Of a DNA stretch of 10,623 nucleotides, positions 1-6,185 are shown one piece after another. The notes under the pieces were generated by a model, which saw nothing but the letters and a program-made list of their open reading frames with translations, ran no database searches and had not been told where the DNA came from. Origin of the DNA: Bacillota bacterium (GTDB taxonomy: Bacteria > Bacillota > Clostridia > Oscillospirales > Ruminococcaceae); assembly GCA_023395695.1 (NCBI GenBank), contig JAEWYJ010000125.1, positions 1 to 10,623 of the forward strand, read 5' to 3'. Positions within the stretch are counted from its first letter, which is position 1. Each line of letters begins with the position of its first letter. Both the position numbers and the translations under genes were made by a program.

Positions 1-2
1 CG

Positions 3-335
3 CTTTACTGCTTTGGGCTGACATTTGATTCAGCTACGGGCGAGCTGGTCGGTATAGATTCTCTGATGGACCCGGGTGCGCTGGTGGTTTTGCTGCTCGA
101 CGAGCAGTCCTCAAAAATTCTTGAAAAGGATGCGGCTTTAGCCGAAAAACAGCGGGCATATCTCAACGCACAGGGCGCTGACGGGTTGAAAGCGCGGTTG
201 TCTTATCCCAACGGCGTCGTCTCTTTGGAGCGGCTTTTGGACGCGTCGTTTTATTTGGATGGCGCCAAGCTGGTCGCAGTGTTTGCAGCGCCGCAGGATA
301 TTGGAGGGGTGGTTAAAGTTTCAATAACCCTATGA
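3..335 (+). CDS. C-terminal part of a DUF3298/RsiV-like protein (5' truncated)
   Basis: The reading frame is open from the left edge (first full codon at 3) to a TGA at 333-335, giving the last 110 residues of a longer protein. It starts LYCFGLTFDSATGELV, then has a helical stretch rich in Glu, Lys and Leu, and ends with SFYLDGAKLVAVFAAP followed by a short VKVSI strand. This order (a 'what the domain starts with' strand pair, helices, then 'FYL...LV.VF.P..I...V.V.I') is what I know from the DUF3298 domain of RsiV-type anti-sigma factors and related secreted proteins. The N-terminal part, which would show a signal peptide or membrane segment, is outside the window, so location and partner cannot be read. 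An ATG at 66 is inside the domain and is not a convincing start. No hairpin terminator follows. The family call is a pattern match by eye. Confidence 0.5.
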   Translation, partial: LYCFGLTFDSATGELVGIDSLMDPGALVVLLLDEQSSKILEKDAALAEKQRAYLNAQGADGLKARLSYPNGVVSLERLLDASFYLDGAKLVAVFAAPQDIGGVVKVSITL

Positions 336-380
336 CGACGTGAGAAATGTTTAAAACGGTAAAATATTGCGCTTTTTGCT

Positions 381-409
381 TTGACATCATCGCGGTGGCG
401 TACTATAAT
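381..409 (+). promoter_or_regulatory. Consensus sigma-A promoter of ilvE
   Basis: TTGACA at 381-386 and TATAAT at 404-409 with exactly 17 bases between match the consensus at all twelve positions. Transcription should start near 416, leaving a leader of about 110 nt before the ilvE start at 527. That leader is too short for a T-box, and I recognise no riboswitch or strong hairpin in it, so the sequence shows no obvious attenuation. A repressor such as CodY could still act, but no clear CodY box was seen. Confidence 0.85.
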
Positions 410-526
410 ATTCAATAACTTTAATACGTAATACTGGTAATGTTTTAAAAGGTTGATATTCTTAGGGCAGTGTTTTTGTCCGGGGCCTTATCAGTATCAG
501 TTCAGCGACGAAAGGGGACCTGTAAG

Positions 527-1552
527 ATGGAGAAGAAAAATATAGACTGGGGCGCGCTGGGGTTTGGCTATATGCCTACCGACAGCCGCTATGTCTCGGT
601 TTACTCAAATGGTCAGTGGGACGGCGGACAGCTGGTCTCCGACGCAAATGTTACGATGAGTGAATCTGCCGGTGTACTCCAGTATGCACAGACCTGCTTT
701 GAAGGTCTTAAAGCCTATACAACCCAAGACGGTAGCATTGTGACGTTTCGCCCTGAGTTAAATGCAGCCAGAATGAAGGATACCTGCGAGCGCCTGATGA
801 TGCCGCCCTTCCCGGAGGAGCGCTTCATGGAGGCGCTTGATATGCTGGTTAAGGCCAACGCCGCCTACGTGCCGCCGTTTGGTTCGGGCGCAACGCTTTA
901 TATTCGCCCGTTTTTGTATGGTTCCGGTCCGGTTATTGGGGTCGCCCCTGCGCCGGAATATACCTTCCGCATGTTCTGTACCCCTGTCGGCCCTTATTTT
1001 AAGGGCGGCGCCAAGCCGATTAAACTGACGGTTAGCGCCTATGACCGCGCAGCGCCCCACGGTACCGGTCATATAAAGGCGGGCCTGAACTACGCCATGA
1101 GCTTGTATGCCGGCTATGAGGCCAAGCACGCGGGCTTTGCTGAAAATATGTTTCTTGATGCGGCCACCCGCACCAGAGTTGAGGAGACCGGCGGTGCAAA
1201 TTTTCTGTTCGTCACTAAGGACGGCAAGGTTGTTACGCCTAAGTCGCCCACCATTCTTCCCTCGATTACACGCCGTTCGCTGATGGTGGTCGCCAGAGAC
1301 TATCTGGGCCTTGAGTGTGAGGAGCGCGAAGTGCTGCTCGACGAGGTGCGCGATTTTGCCGAGTGCGGCCTGTGCGGTACTGCCGCAGTCATCTCCCCTG
1401 TTGGCAGCGTCAACAATTTCGGTGAGGAAATTTGCTTCCCTTCCGGCATGGAGGAAATGGGCCCCACTATTAAAAAGCTTTACGAGACACTGACCGGCAT
1501 TCAGATGGGAACTATTGCGGCGCCAGAGGGCTGGATTCACAAGATTTTGTAA
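527..1552 (+). CDS. ilvE: Branched-chain amino acid aminotransferase (type II BCAT)
   Basis: This is a PLP-dependent fold-type IV aminotransferase of 341 residues, interconverting leucine, isoleucine and valine with their 2-oxo acids using 2-oxoglutarate/glutamate (EC 2.6.1.42). It is cytosolic. Visible motifs are the QTCFEGLKAY segment near 55-64, the GSGATLYIRPFLYGSG substrate-loop region at 119-134, GTGHIKAGLNYA at 179-190 with K184 as the expected PLP lysine, EETGGANFLF at 219-228 and CGTAAV at 283-288. The length fits the BCAT family. The ATG at 527 is chosen because AAAGGGG at 511-517 sits at ribosome-binding distance and the protein then begins MEKKNIDWG. An in-frame ATG at 470 would add 19 residues (MFLSGALSVSV...) unlike the family and has no good binding site. 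The gene is monocistronic between its own promoter and terminator; no other ilv/leu genes are next to it. Confidence 0.93.
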   Translation: MEKKNIDWGALGFGYMPTDSRYVSVYSNGQWDGGQLVSDANVTMSESAGVLQYAQTCFEGLKAYTTQDGSIVTFRPELNAARMKDTCERLMMPPFPEERFMEALDMLVKANAAYVPPFGSGATLYIRPFLYGSGPVIGVAPAPEYTFRMFCTPVGPYFKGGAKPIKLTVSAYDRAAPHGTGHIKAGLNYAMSLYAGYEAKHAGFAENMFLDAATRTRVEETGGANFLFVTKDGKVVTPKSPTILPSITRRSLMVVARDYLGLECEEREVLLDEVRDFAECGLCGTAAVISPVGSVNNFGEEICFPSGMEEMGPTIKKLYETLTGIQMGTIAAPEGWIHKIL

Positions 1553-1603
1553 AATTTTCGGCGCTGTTTCAACAAAACGCGCAGGCTGATGTTTAAAACT
1601 CCG

Positions 1604-1630
1604 GGCGGCCGCAAGCAGCGGCCGCCTTTT
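1604..1630 (+). terminator. Intrinsic terminator of ilvE
   Basis: A perfect 9-bp GC stem, GGCGGCCGC (1604-1612) with GCGGCCGCC (1618-1626) and loop AAGCA, is followed by TTTT. It lies about 50 bases after the ilvE stop. Confidence 0.85.
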
Positions 1631-1657
1631 GATGTGCCGACAGCAATAAAATGGTTC

Positions 1658-1686
1658 TTGATAAGCGCTTGGAATATTGCTATAAT
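1658..1686 (+). promoter_or_regulatory. Sigma-A promoter upstream of the ABC-F leader (distal)
   Basis: TTGATA (1658-1663), a 17-base spacer and TATAAT (1681-1686) make a near-consensus promoter. The predicted start is near 1693. No protein gene begins close by. It could drive a long (~355 nt) leader for the ABC-F gene or a separate short RNA. Which one cannot be settled by reading. Confidence 0.65.
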
Positions 1687-1728
1687 AACTGTAAGACAGC
1701 TATTATACTGAGACAATGCACAACGGCT

Positions 1729-1761
1729 CGCATCTTAACGCGGCAACCGCCTTTTGATGCG
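1729..1761 (+). other. Two-tier hairpin in the long ABC-F leader
   Basis: CGCATC (1729-1734) pairs with GATGCG (1756-1761). Inside it GCGG (1740-1743) pairs with CCGC (1747-1750), followed by CTTTT (1751-1755). This is a small nested stem that could act as a weak terminator or processing structure for the transcript starting near 1693. A 13-codon ORF (ATG 1716, MHNGSHLNAATAF, stop at 1757) overlaps it, but its upstream TGAGA is a poor ribosome binding site. Confidence 0.4.
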
Positions 1762-1788
1762 CAAAGTATTACCTTTCGCTTGCACTCA

Positions 1789-1797
1789 TGATATAAT
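1789..1797 (+). promoter_or_regulatory. Extended -10 promoter just before the leader peptide
   Basis: TGATATAAT at 1789-1797 is an extended -10 element (TG-N-TATAAT). The -35 region around 1769-1774 (TTACCT) is weak, as often tolerated with an extended -10. Transcription would start near 1804, only about 13 bases before the ribosome binding site GAGGTG of the leader ORF. Confidence 0.6.
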
Positions 1798-1827
1798 AGG
1801 TTTCAGAAAATGATTTGAGGTGAAAAG

Positions 1828-1848
1828 ATGCGCAAATTTTCTTGCTGA
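1828..1848 (+). CDS. Leader peptide MRKFSC of the ABC-F gene
   Basis: A six-codon ORF (MRKFSC, stop TGA at 1846-1848) has a good ribosome binding site, GAGGTG at 1817-1822, five bases before the ATG. That combination is far better than expected for a random tiny ORF. It lies at the front of a leader that ends in a terminator directly before an antibiotic-resistance type ABC-F gene. Short leader peptides that stall drug-bound ribosomes and switch off a terminator are established for several ABC-F resistance genes, for example vmlR and msr(D). I infer the same role here. The peptide itself matches no leader I remember. Confidence 0.6.
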   Translation: MRKFSC

Positions 1849-1864
1849 TTTTATAAGGCGTTAT

Positions 1865-2027
1865 AAAACGGGAGAGCGGCTGTTCGGCCGCCTGTTTTGT
1901 CATGCCGCTGCAAGAAAGTTTTGCATCTTAAACGCCTGAAATAATAGGGACTAAGCCGCAGGGTTGCGGTTTGGTTTCCGTGTTGTTTTAAGCCGCAGGA
2001 ATGAACTTTCCTGCGGCTTGAATTTTT
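1865..2027 (+). promoter_or_regulatory. Putative transcription attenuator controlling the ABC-F gene
   Basis: After the leader ORF come several stems built from shared pieces. (1) AAAAC 1865-1869 and GCGGC 1876-1880 pair with GTTTT 1894-1898 and GCCGC 1887-1891. (2) AAGCCGCA 1953-1960 pairs with TGCGGTTT 1965-1972. (3) AAGCCGCAGGAA 1990-2001 pairs with TTCCTGCGGCTT 2008-2019, the terminator. AAGCCGCAGG occurs twice (1953-1962 and 1990-1999), so TGCGGTTT could also pair with the second copy and break the terminator. GCGGCT at 1876-1881 could pair with AGCCGC of either copy. A ribosome stalled on the leader ORF would cover sequence up to about the base of stem 1. The alternative pairings are seen; the switching is inferred. 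Confidence 0.6.
1990..2027 (+). terminator. Leader terminator directly before the ABC-F start
   Basis: A perfect 12-bp stem (1990-2001 with 2008-2019, six-base loop) is followed by GAA and TTTTT at 2023-2027. It ends only 20 bases before the ABC-F ATG and no full-size gene precedes it in the leader, so it most likely works as the OFF state of an attenuator. The ABC-F ribosome binding site GGGAGGA (2034-2040) lies downstream and outside the stem. Confidence 0.8.
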
Positions 2028-2047
2028 AGACACGGGAGGATTGCATT

Positions 2048-3526
2048 ATGTCCCTGATTAATGTTAAAAACCTGAGCTTTTCCCATGAGAGCAGCCACGA
2101 CGCCGTTTTTGAAGATGTCAGCCTGATGCTGGATACCGACTGGCGGCTGGGCCTGACCGGCCGCAACGGCCGTGGAAAAACCACCTTTTTAAAGCTGTTG
2201 ATGGGGGAATATTCGTTTTCGGGCAGCATTTCGGCCGACGTCAGCTTTGAATATTTTCCTTATGAAGTGACAGAAAAGCAGCGGCCGACGCTGGATATCA
2301 TCACCTGGATGCTGCCCGATGTCCCGGAGTGGGAGATTGTCCGGGAGCTAAGTCTGCTAAAAACAACGGACGACCTGCTTTATCGGCCGTTTGAGACGCT
2401 TTCAAACGGTGAGCAAACCAAGGTGCTGTTAGCCGCACTGTTTTTAAAGCATAACAGTTTTTTGCTGATAGACGAGCCGACCAACCTTTTGGATATGGAC
2501 GCCAGAGTCGTTCTTGGCAGCTATCTGCGCCAAAAACGGGGGTTTATTCTTATTTCGCATGACAGAGCATTGCTGGATAGCTGCACAGACCATATTATGT
2601 CGGTGAATAAAACCGGTATTGATATCCAAAAGGGCAATTTTTCGTCCTGGTGGCAGAACAAGGCACGTCAGGACAGCTTTGAGCAGGCGGAAAACGATAA
2701 GCTGAAAAAGGGCATTAAGCGTCTGGAACAAGCGGCTAAACAGACTGCTTCGTGGTCGGATCAGGTAGAAAAAACTAAGTATGCCACAAAAAATTCGGGG
2801 TTGCGCCCTGACCGGGGCTTTATTGGGCACAAGGCGCAAAAGATGATGAAGCGCGCCACTTCGCTTAACAATCGTCGGCAGACCGCGATTGAAGAAAAAG
2901 CGAAGCTGCTTAAAAACATTGACACGGCCGATGCTTTAAAGCTTACGCCGCGGAGCTATCAGGGTGCGGTGCTGATCGGACTTGAAAAGATCACGGTCTG
3001 TTATGGCCAACGAATTGTTTGTGAGAATATCAGCTTCTCGCTTATGCGCGGAGACAGAATTGCGCTGTGCGGACCAAACGGCTCGGGAAAGTCCAGCCTG
3101 CTTAAGCTGATTCTGGGTGAAGATATCCCCTTTTTAGGCAGCCTGCGGCGAGGAAGCGGGCTTAAAATTTCTTATGTAGGGCAGGACGCCTCGACGCTTT
3201 CGGGCAATCTATCCGACTATGCGCGGCAGCGGGAGTTGGACGAGAGCCTGTTTAAAGCCATTCTGCGCAAGCTGGATTTTGCGCGTGTCCAGTTTGAGAA
3301 GGACATGCGCGATTTCAGCGCGGGGCAAAAAAAGAAGGTGCTGCTGGCCGGGAGTTTATGCGAGCAGGCACATCTGTATATCTGGGATGATCCGCTCAAC
3401 TTTATTGATGTTTACTCCCGTATTCAGATAGAGGCGCTAATTAAAACCTATGCGCCGACACTCTTGTTTGTTGAGCATGACCGCGCTTTTTGTCAGGAGG
3501 TTGCAACTCGTACAATTACGCTTTAA
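2048..3526 (+). CDS. ABC-F ribosomal protection protein, Lsa/CplR-like
   Basis: This is a 492-residue twin-ATPase protein without membrane segments, the ABC-F layout. Domain 1 has Walker A GRNGRGKT (38-45), signature LSNGEQ (118-123), Walker B FLLIDE (138-143) and switch H171. A charged linker follows (~190-300), including a segment around 241-270 (KTKY...GFIGHKAQKMMKRA) where the antibiotic-resistance-domain loop sits. Domain 2 has Walker A GPNGSGKS (342-349), signature FSAGQ (423-427), Walker B LYIWDD (443-448) and switch H477. The N-terminus, linker and the 'WD-PLN-IDV-SR-QIEALI' region resemble Lsa(A), about 498 residues. Such proteins bind the ribosomal E site and displace pleuromutilins, lincosamides and streptogramin A. 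Oddities: the second Walker B has Asp448 where Glu is usual, and the first D-loop reads DEPTNLLD instead of DEPTNHLD. The start has a strong binding site at 2034-2040. Drug spectrum is inferred from similarity and the gene could be a housekeeping paralogue. Confidence 0.88.
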   Translation: MSLINVKNLSFSHESSHDAVFEDVSLMLDTDWRLGLTGRNGRGKTTFLKLLMGEYSFSGSISADVSFEYFPYEVTEKQRPTLDIITWMLPDVPEWEIVRELSLLKTTDDLLYRPFETLSNGEQTKVLLAALFLKHNSFLLIDEPTNLLDMDARVVLGSYLRQKRGFILISHDRALLDSCTDHIMSVNKTGIDIQKGNFSSWWQNKARQDSFEQAENDKLKKGIKRLEQAAKQTASWSDQVEKTKYATKNSGLRPDRGFIGHKAQKMMKRATSLNNRRQTAIEEKAKLLKNIDTADALKLTPRSYQGAVLIGLEKITVCYGQRIVCENISFSLMRGDRIALCGPNGSGKSSLLKLILGEDIPFLGSLRRGSGLKISYVGQDASTLSGNLSDYARQRELDESLFKAILRKLDFARVQFEKDMRDFSAGQKKKVLLAGSLCEQAHLYIWDDPLNFIDVYSRIQIEALIKTYAPTLLFVEHDRAFCQEVATRTITL

Positions 3527-3536
3527 CGATAGGCCC

Positions 3537-3575
3537 AAAAAATATTCAACGATGGCAACGGTATGGTGTTGAATA
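3537..3575 (-). terminator. Minus-strand backup terminator beyond the BCCP operon
   Basis: Read on the minus strand, TATTCAAC and GTTGAATA (plus-strand 3543-3550 and 3568-3575) form an 8-bp stem followed by TTTTTT (3542-3537). It lies just past the ABC-F stop and would keep read-through from the minus-strand operon out of the ABC-F gene. The stem is AT-rich and the loop is 17 bases, so it is modest. Confidence 0.4.
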
Positions 3576-3668
3576 ATGGCGGCAAGCCCCTCTCGCTTTA
3601 GAGCGCTTCTTAAAAGTAAAAAATAATGGGGACTCCCTCACGAAGTCTAATTCAACGCAAAACGCGCA

Positions 3669-3696
3669 GGAATACTGGAGGTATTCCGAGTGTTTT
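3669..3696 (+). terminator. Possible terminator of the ABC-F gene
   Basis: GGAATAC (3669-3675) and GTATTCC (3681-3687) form a perfect 7-bp stem with loop TGGAG, followed by GAGTGTTTT. The T-run is short and four or five bases away, so efficiency is doubtful. The stronger bidirectional hairpin at 3728-3760 may finish the job. Confidence 0.4.
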
Positions 3697-3720
3697 AAGG
3701 CCATAAAGGGCTTTTGGAGC

Positions 3721-3760
3721 AAAAAACAAAAGCGTGCACAGATATTCTGCGCACGCTTTT
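3721..3760 (-). terminator. Terminator of the oadA-oadG-BCCP operon, probably bidirectional
   Basis: AAAAGCGTGC (3728-3737) pairs with GCACGCTTTT (3751-3760). On the minus strand this is followed by GTTTTTT (3727-3721), a good U-tract. On the plus strand only TTTT is present before AAATTAAAATT, so it could also stop ABC-F transcription. It begins 28 bases beyond the BCCP stop codon. Confidence 0.8.
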
Positions 3761-3788
3761 AAATTAAAATTATGCCATAACAGCCTGT

Positions 3789-4187
3789 TTAACCGATGGT
3801 AACCATAGCGTCTCCGGAATTGACCGATGACCCTTCTTTAACCATAACAGAAGTCACAGTGCCGTCACAGGGGGCGAAGATTTCGTTTTCCATCTTCATG
3901 GCTTCAAGTACAAGCAGTACCTGACCGTTCGCGACCTTGTCGCCCTGCTTGACGAGCATCTTCAGAACGGTTCCGGGCATTGGGGCGTTTATCGCTTTGC
4001 CGGCAGCCGGCGCAGCAGGCGCGGATGCTGGTACCGGTGCTACGGGAGCCGCCGCGCGAACAGGCGCGGGAGCCAAAGCTGCGGTGGGGGCGGCGGTGCC
4101 GGCTGCCGATACCGACAGCACTTCGGCGGAGCCTTGGCCAACCTCTACCTCATAATCTTTTCCGTTGAGGGTTACAACATATTTCAT
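3789..4187 (-). CDS. Biotin carboxyl carrier protein of a decarboxylase complex
   Basis: This is a 132-residue biotin carrier. Residues 1-27 form a short strand-rich start (MKYVVTLNGKDYEVEV), about 28-63 are a flexible Ala/Pro/Val linker, and 64-132 are a biotinyl domain. EAMKMEN at 95-101 marks K98 as the lysine to be biotinylated, 34 residues from the C-terminus as usual, with APMPGT at 68-73. It carries CO2 from the carboxyltransferase (OadA) to the next active site. The start has GGGAGG at 4199-4204, ten bases upstream. It is the last gene of the oadA-oadG-BCCP operon, 18 bases after oadG. It could equally be named as the gamma-type carrier of methylmalonyl-CoA or glutaconyl-CoA decarboxylase; the substrate cannot be read from the carrier. 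Confidence 0.92.
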   Translation of the reverse strand: MKYVVTLNGKDYEVEVGQGSAEVLSVSAAGTAAPTAALAPAPVRAAAPVAPVPASAPAAPAAGKAINAPMPGTVLKMLVKQGDKVANGQVLLVLEAMKMENEIFAPCDGTVTSVMVKEGSSVNSGDAMVTIG

Positions 4188-4205
4188 GGACGTTTAACCT
4201 CCCTT

Positions 4206-4586
4206 TTACAGTGCGGTAATTGACTTAAAGCGCAGCGCGGCAGGATTTTGTCCCAGCTCGTTGCAAAGAATTGCGATAATCATAGCCGCAGTCGGTTCGT
4301 CAACGCCCGACAGCAGGACCTCACCGCTTGCGGCGGCAACCGGAACGGAAGGCGGCGTTACCGAGGCGGTATGCACAGCAGCCGCAGACCCAGCGGCTGC
4401 GGGCGCAGGCGCTGCAAAAGAAGGATCGCCATACAGCGCGACAGCCTTATTGTAGGCCTCCATGTCGCGTTCATATTTTTCCATCGCAATTTTATAGTCC
4501 TTTTCGCGCTTATAGATCATGAAAAGAACCAGCAGGAGAACAGCGCCAAACAGAATAAGGACACCAAAGATAGCGGAACTACTCAT
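4206..4586 (-). CDS. OadG/MmdD-like small membrane subunit of a sodium-pump decarboxylase
   Basis: This 126-residue protein has one N-terminal membrane helix (about 5-24, IFGVLILFGAVLLLVLFMIY), followed by a charged stretch with alternating Lys/Glu (25-50). A long Ala/Pro-rich linker (about 57-86) leads to a C-terminal segment, SGVDEPTAAMIIAILCNELG, ending FKSITAL. The pattern of one membrane helix, linker, and a 'V(D/E)E..AAMI.AI' tail is that of the gamma/delta subunits (OadG, MmdD, GcdD) that hold the soluble carboxyltransferase to the membrane. The start follows a G-rich run on the minus strand (about 4593-4602), which serves as the ribosome binding site. It lies between oadA (17-base gap) and the BCCP gene. 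Family membership is well supported; which acid is decarboxylated is not shown. Confidence 0.8.
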   Translation of the reverse strand: MSSSAIFGVLILFGAVLLLVLFMIYKREKDYKIAMEKYERDMEAYNKAVALYGDPSFAAPAPAAAGSAAAVHTASVTPPSVPVAAASGEVLLSGVDEPTAAMIIAILCNELGQNPAALRFKSITAL

Positions 4587-4603
4587 TATATCCGCCCCCC
4601 TGA

Positions 4604-6040
4604 CTAATCAATTCTCCGCACACTGTACTTGACAGCGGCGGGTTTCTTGTCGGCGGCAATGGCGACCGTCACGGCAGCAGCAACAGCGGCAGCCTCGGTG
4701 GGGTTGTCACGCTTTTCAAAATACTTTTCAGCCAGCTGTGGGAACACCAGATAGGAAAGAACGTCCTCGTCGGACTTGGCCTTGGCGCCAAGTTCCTTCT
4801 TGGTGGCCTCAAAAGCGGGCGCCAAACCGTCGGCATAGCGGGTGGTGATGGGCTGAACGTCACCGAGCACCTTCTTGATAATTTCAGGGTTGACCTCGCC
4901 GGGGGCGCGGCCATATTCGCCGCGCAGATAGGCGCGAACCTCGTTGGAGACCAGTTTGTAGCGCTCGCCGGACAGCACGTTCATGACGGCTTGCACACCG
5001 GTAATCTGGCTGGTCGGGGTAACCAGCGGCGGGTGGCCAAGGTCGGCCTTGACGCGCGGAATCTCCGCAAGGGCTTCGTCAAATCTGTCGGCCGCGTTCT
5101 GCTGCTTGAGCTGTGCAATAAGGTTTGAAAGCATGCCGCCGGGAACCTGATAAATAAGCGCATCGGTTTTGGTGCCCATGACGTATGGGTCGAGCAGGCC
5201 CGAATCCAACCCGGCCTTCTGCACCGGCACAAAATGATCGCTGACCTTTTTAGCCATCATGTCGTCGATATCCACCTGATAACCGAGCTGGCGCAGGCAG
5301 TAAACCATGCTTTCGGTGGAGTACTGGCTGGTGCCGCCGGACATGCTGGAGATAGCGGTGTCCACAACGTCCGCGCCGGCTTCAACCGCCTTTGTAAGTG
5401 TAATAGGCGCTATGCCCGTGGTGCAGTGGGTGTGCACAACAATGGGGAGATTCACATTCTCCTTAAGCGCTTTGACAAGGTCATAGGCCTCCTGCGGGCC
5501 CATAATGCCGGACATATCCTTGATGCAGATGGTGTCAGCGCCCATATCACGCAACTGATTGCCCAGCTCGACATACTTTTCGAGGGTATGCACCGGGCTG
5601 ATGGTAAAGCAAATGGTGCCCGAAGCGAGCGCGCCATATTTTTTTGTAGCCTTAATGGCAACCTCAAGGTTGCGGGGGTCGTTGAGCGCGTCGAAGATGC
5701 GGATAATGTCGATGCCGTTTTTAATTGAGCGCTCAACAAATTTTTCGACGACATCGTCGGGATAAGGCTTGTAGCCCAGGAGGTTCTGGCCGCGAAGCAG
5801 CATTTGCAGCTTGGTGTCCGGAACAGCCTTGCGAATTTTGCGCAGTCTCTCCCACGGGTCCTCGTTGAGGTAGCGCAGACACGTATCGAAAGTAGCGCCG
5901 CCCCAACATTCAATAGAGTAATAGCCTACCTTATTGATGGTGGTGAGGATTTCTTCAAAGTCAGAAAACGGCATTCTCGTTGCAATCAGAGATTGTTGCG
6001 CGTCTCTGAGAACGGTTTCAGTGATTCCAATTTTTCTCAT
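4604..6040 (-). CDS. oadA: Oxaloacetate decarboxylase alpha / carboxyltransferase subunit (no fused biotin domain)
   Basis: This is a 478-residue carboxyltransferase of the OadA / transcarboxylase 5S / PycB family. It transfers CO2 between oxaloacetate (or pyruvate) and biotin. Visible motifs are ETVLRDAQQSL (8-18, metal ligand D13), ECWGGATFDTC (44-54), MLLRGQNLLGY (80-90), CIKDMSG (172-178, catalytic lysine K174), HTHCTTG (203-209, metal ligands H203 and H205), VPGGMLSNL (299-307) and LVTPTSQ (339-345). The TIM barrel fills about 1-300 and the helical association domain about 300-445. Where many OadA proteins continue into a linker and a biotinyl domain, this one ends in a short Ala/Val-rich tail (about 448-478); the biotin carrier is a separate gene two positions downstream. 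The ATG has AGGAGG at 6052-6057. With OadG and BCCP it suggests a membrane decarboxylase, but no beta subunit is present. Transcarboxylase 5S is the main alternative. Confidence 0.88.
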   Translation of the reverse strand: MRKIGITETVLRDAQQSLIATRMPFSDFEEILTTINKVGYYSIECWGGATFDTCLRYLNEDPWERLRKIRKAVPDTKLQMLLRGQNLLGYKPYPDDVVEKFVERSIKNGIDIIRIFDALNDPRNLEVAIKATKKYGALASGTICFTISPVHTLEKYVELGNQLRDMGADTICIKDMSGIMGPQEAYDLVKALKENVNLPIVVHTHCTTGIAPITLTKAVEAGADVVDTAISSMSGGTSQYSTESMVYCLRQLGYQVDIDDMMAKKVSDHFVPVQKAGLDSGLLDPYVMGTKTDALIYQVPGGMLSNLIAQLKQQNAADRFDEALAEIPRVKADLGHPPLVTPTSQITGVQAVMNVLSGERYKLVSNEVRAYLRGEYGRAPGEVNPEIIKKVLGDVQPITTRYADGLAPAFEATKKELGAKAKSDEDVLSYLVFPQLAEKYFEKRDNPTEAAAVAAAVTVAIAADKKPAAVKYSVRRID

Positions 6041-6104
6041 TCTTTCTTTTACCTCCTGCTGTCAGTCAATTTTTAATATAAGACCCCGCTAATATTTCCA
6101 GCTC

Positions 6105-6133
6105 ATTGTACCATAACCAATATGATCATTCAA
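6105..6133 (-). promoter_or_regulatory. Promoter of the oadA-oadG-BCCP operon
   Basis: On the minus strand TTGAAT (6133-6128), 17 bases, then TACAAT (6110-6105), with a TG one base before the -10 (extended -10). It lies 65 bases upstream of oadA and points into it, so the operon is transcribed separately from hflX. Confidence 0.75.
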
Positions 6134-6185
6134 GTAAATGGAAACGATTTTCGCCATAATAGGCGCTTATAATAAAGGGCGCAAT

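Noticed and set aside
470..526. Upstream in-frame ATG extending IlvE by 19 residues
   Set aside because: It has no ribosome binding site and the added residues do not look like BCAT; the ATG at 527 has AAAGGGG in place.
410..526. T-box or riboswitch in the ilvE leader
   Set aside because: The leader is only about 110 nt and shows no T-box bulge sequence, specifier stem or terminator.
758..1540. 260-codon open frame on the minus strand opposite ilvE
   Set aside because: It lies wholly antisense to a clear family gene, has no recognisable domain and no ribosome binding site; it is a codon-usage shadow.
1574..3670. 12-base match AAAACGCGCAGG after ilvE (1574-1585) and after the ABC-F gene (3659-3670)
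   Set aside because: A few 12-base matches are expected by chance in a window of this size, and the flanks do not match.
5234..5728. 164-codon plus-strand frame opposite oadA
   Set aside because: It is fully antisense to a gene with intact catalytic motifs and shows no own start signals or domain.
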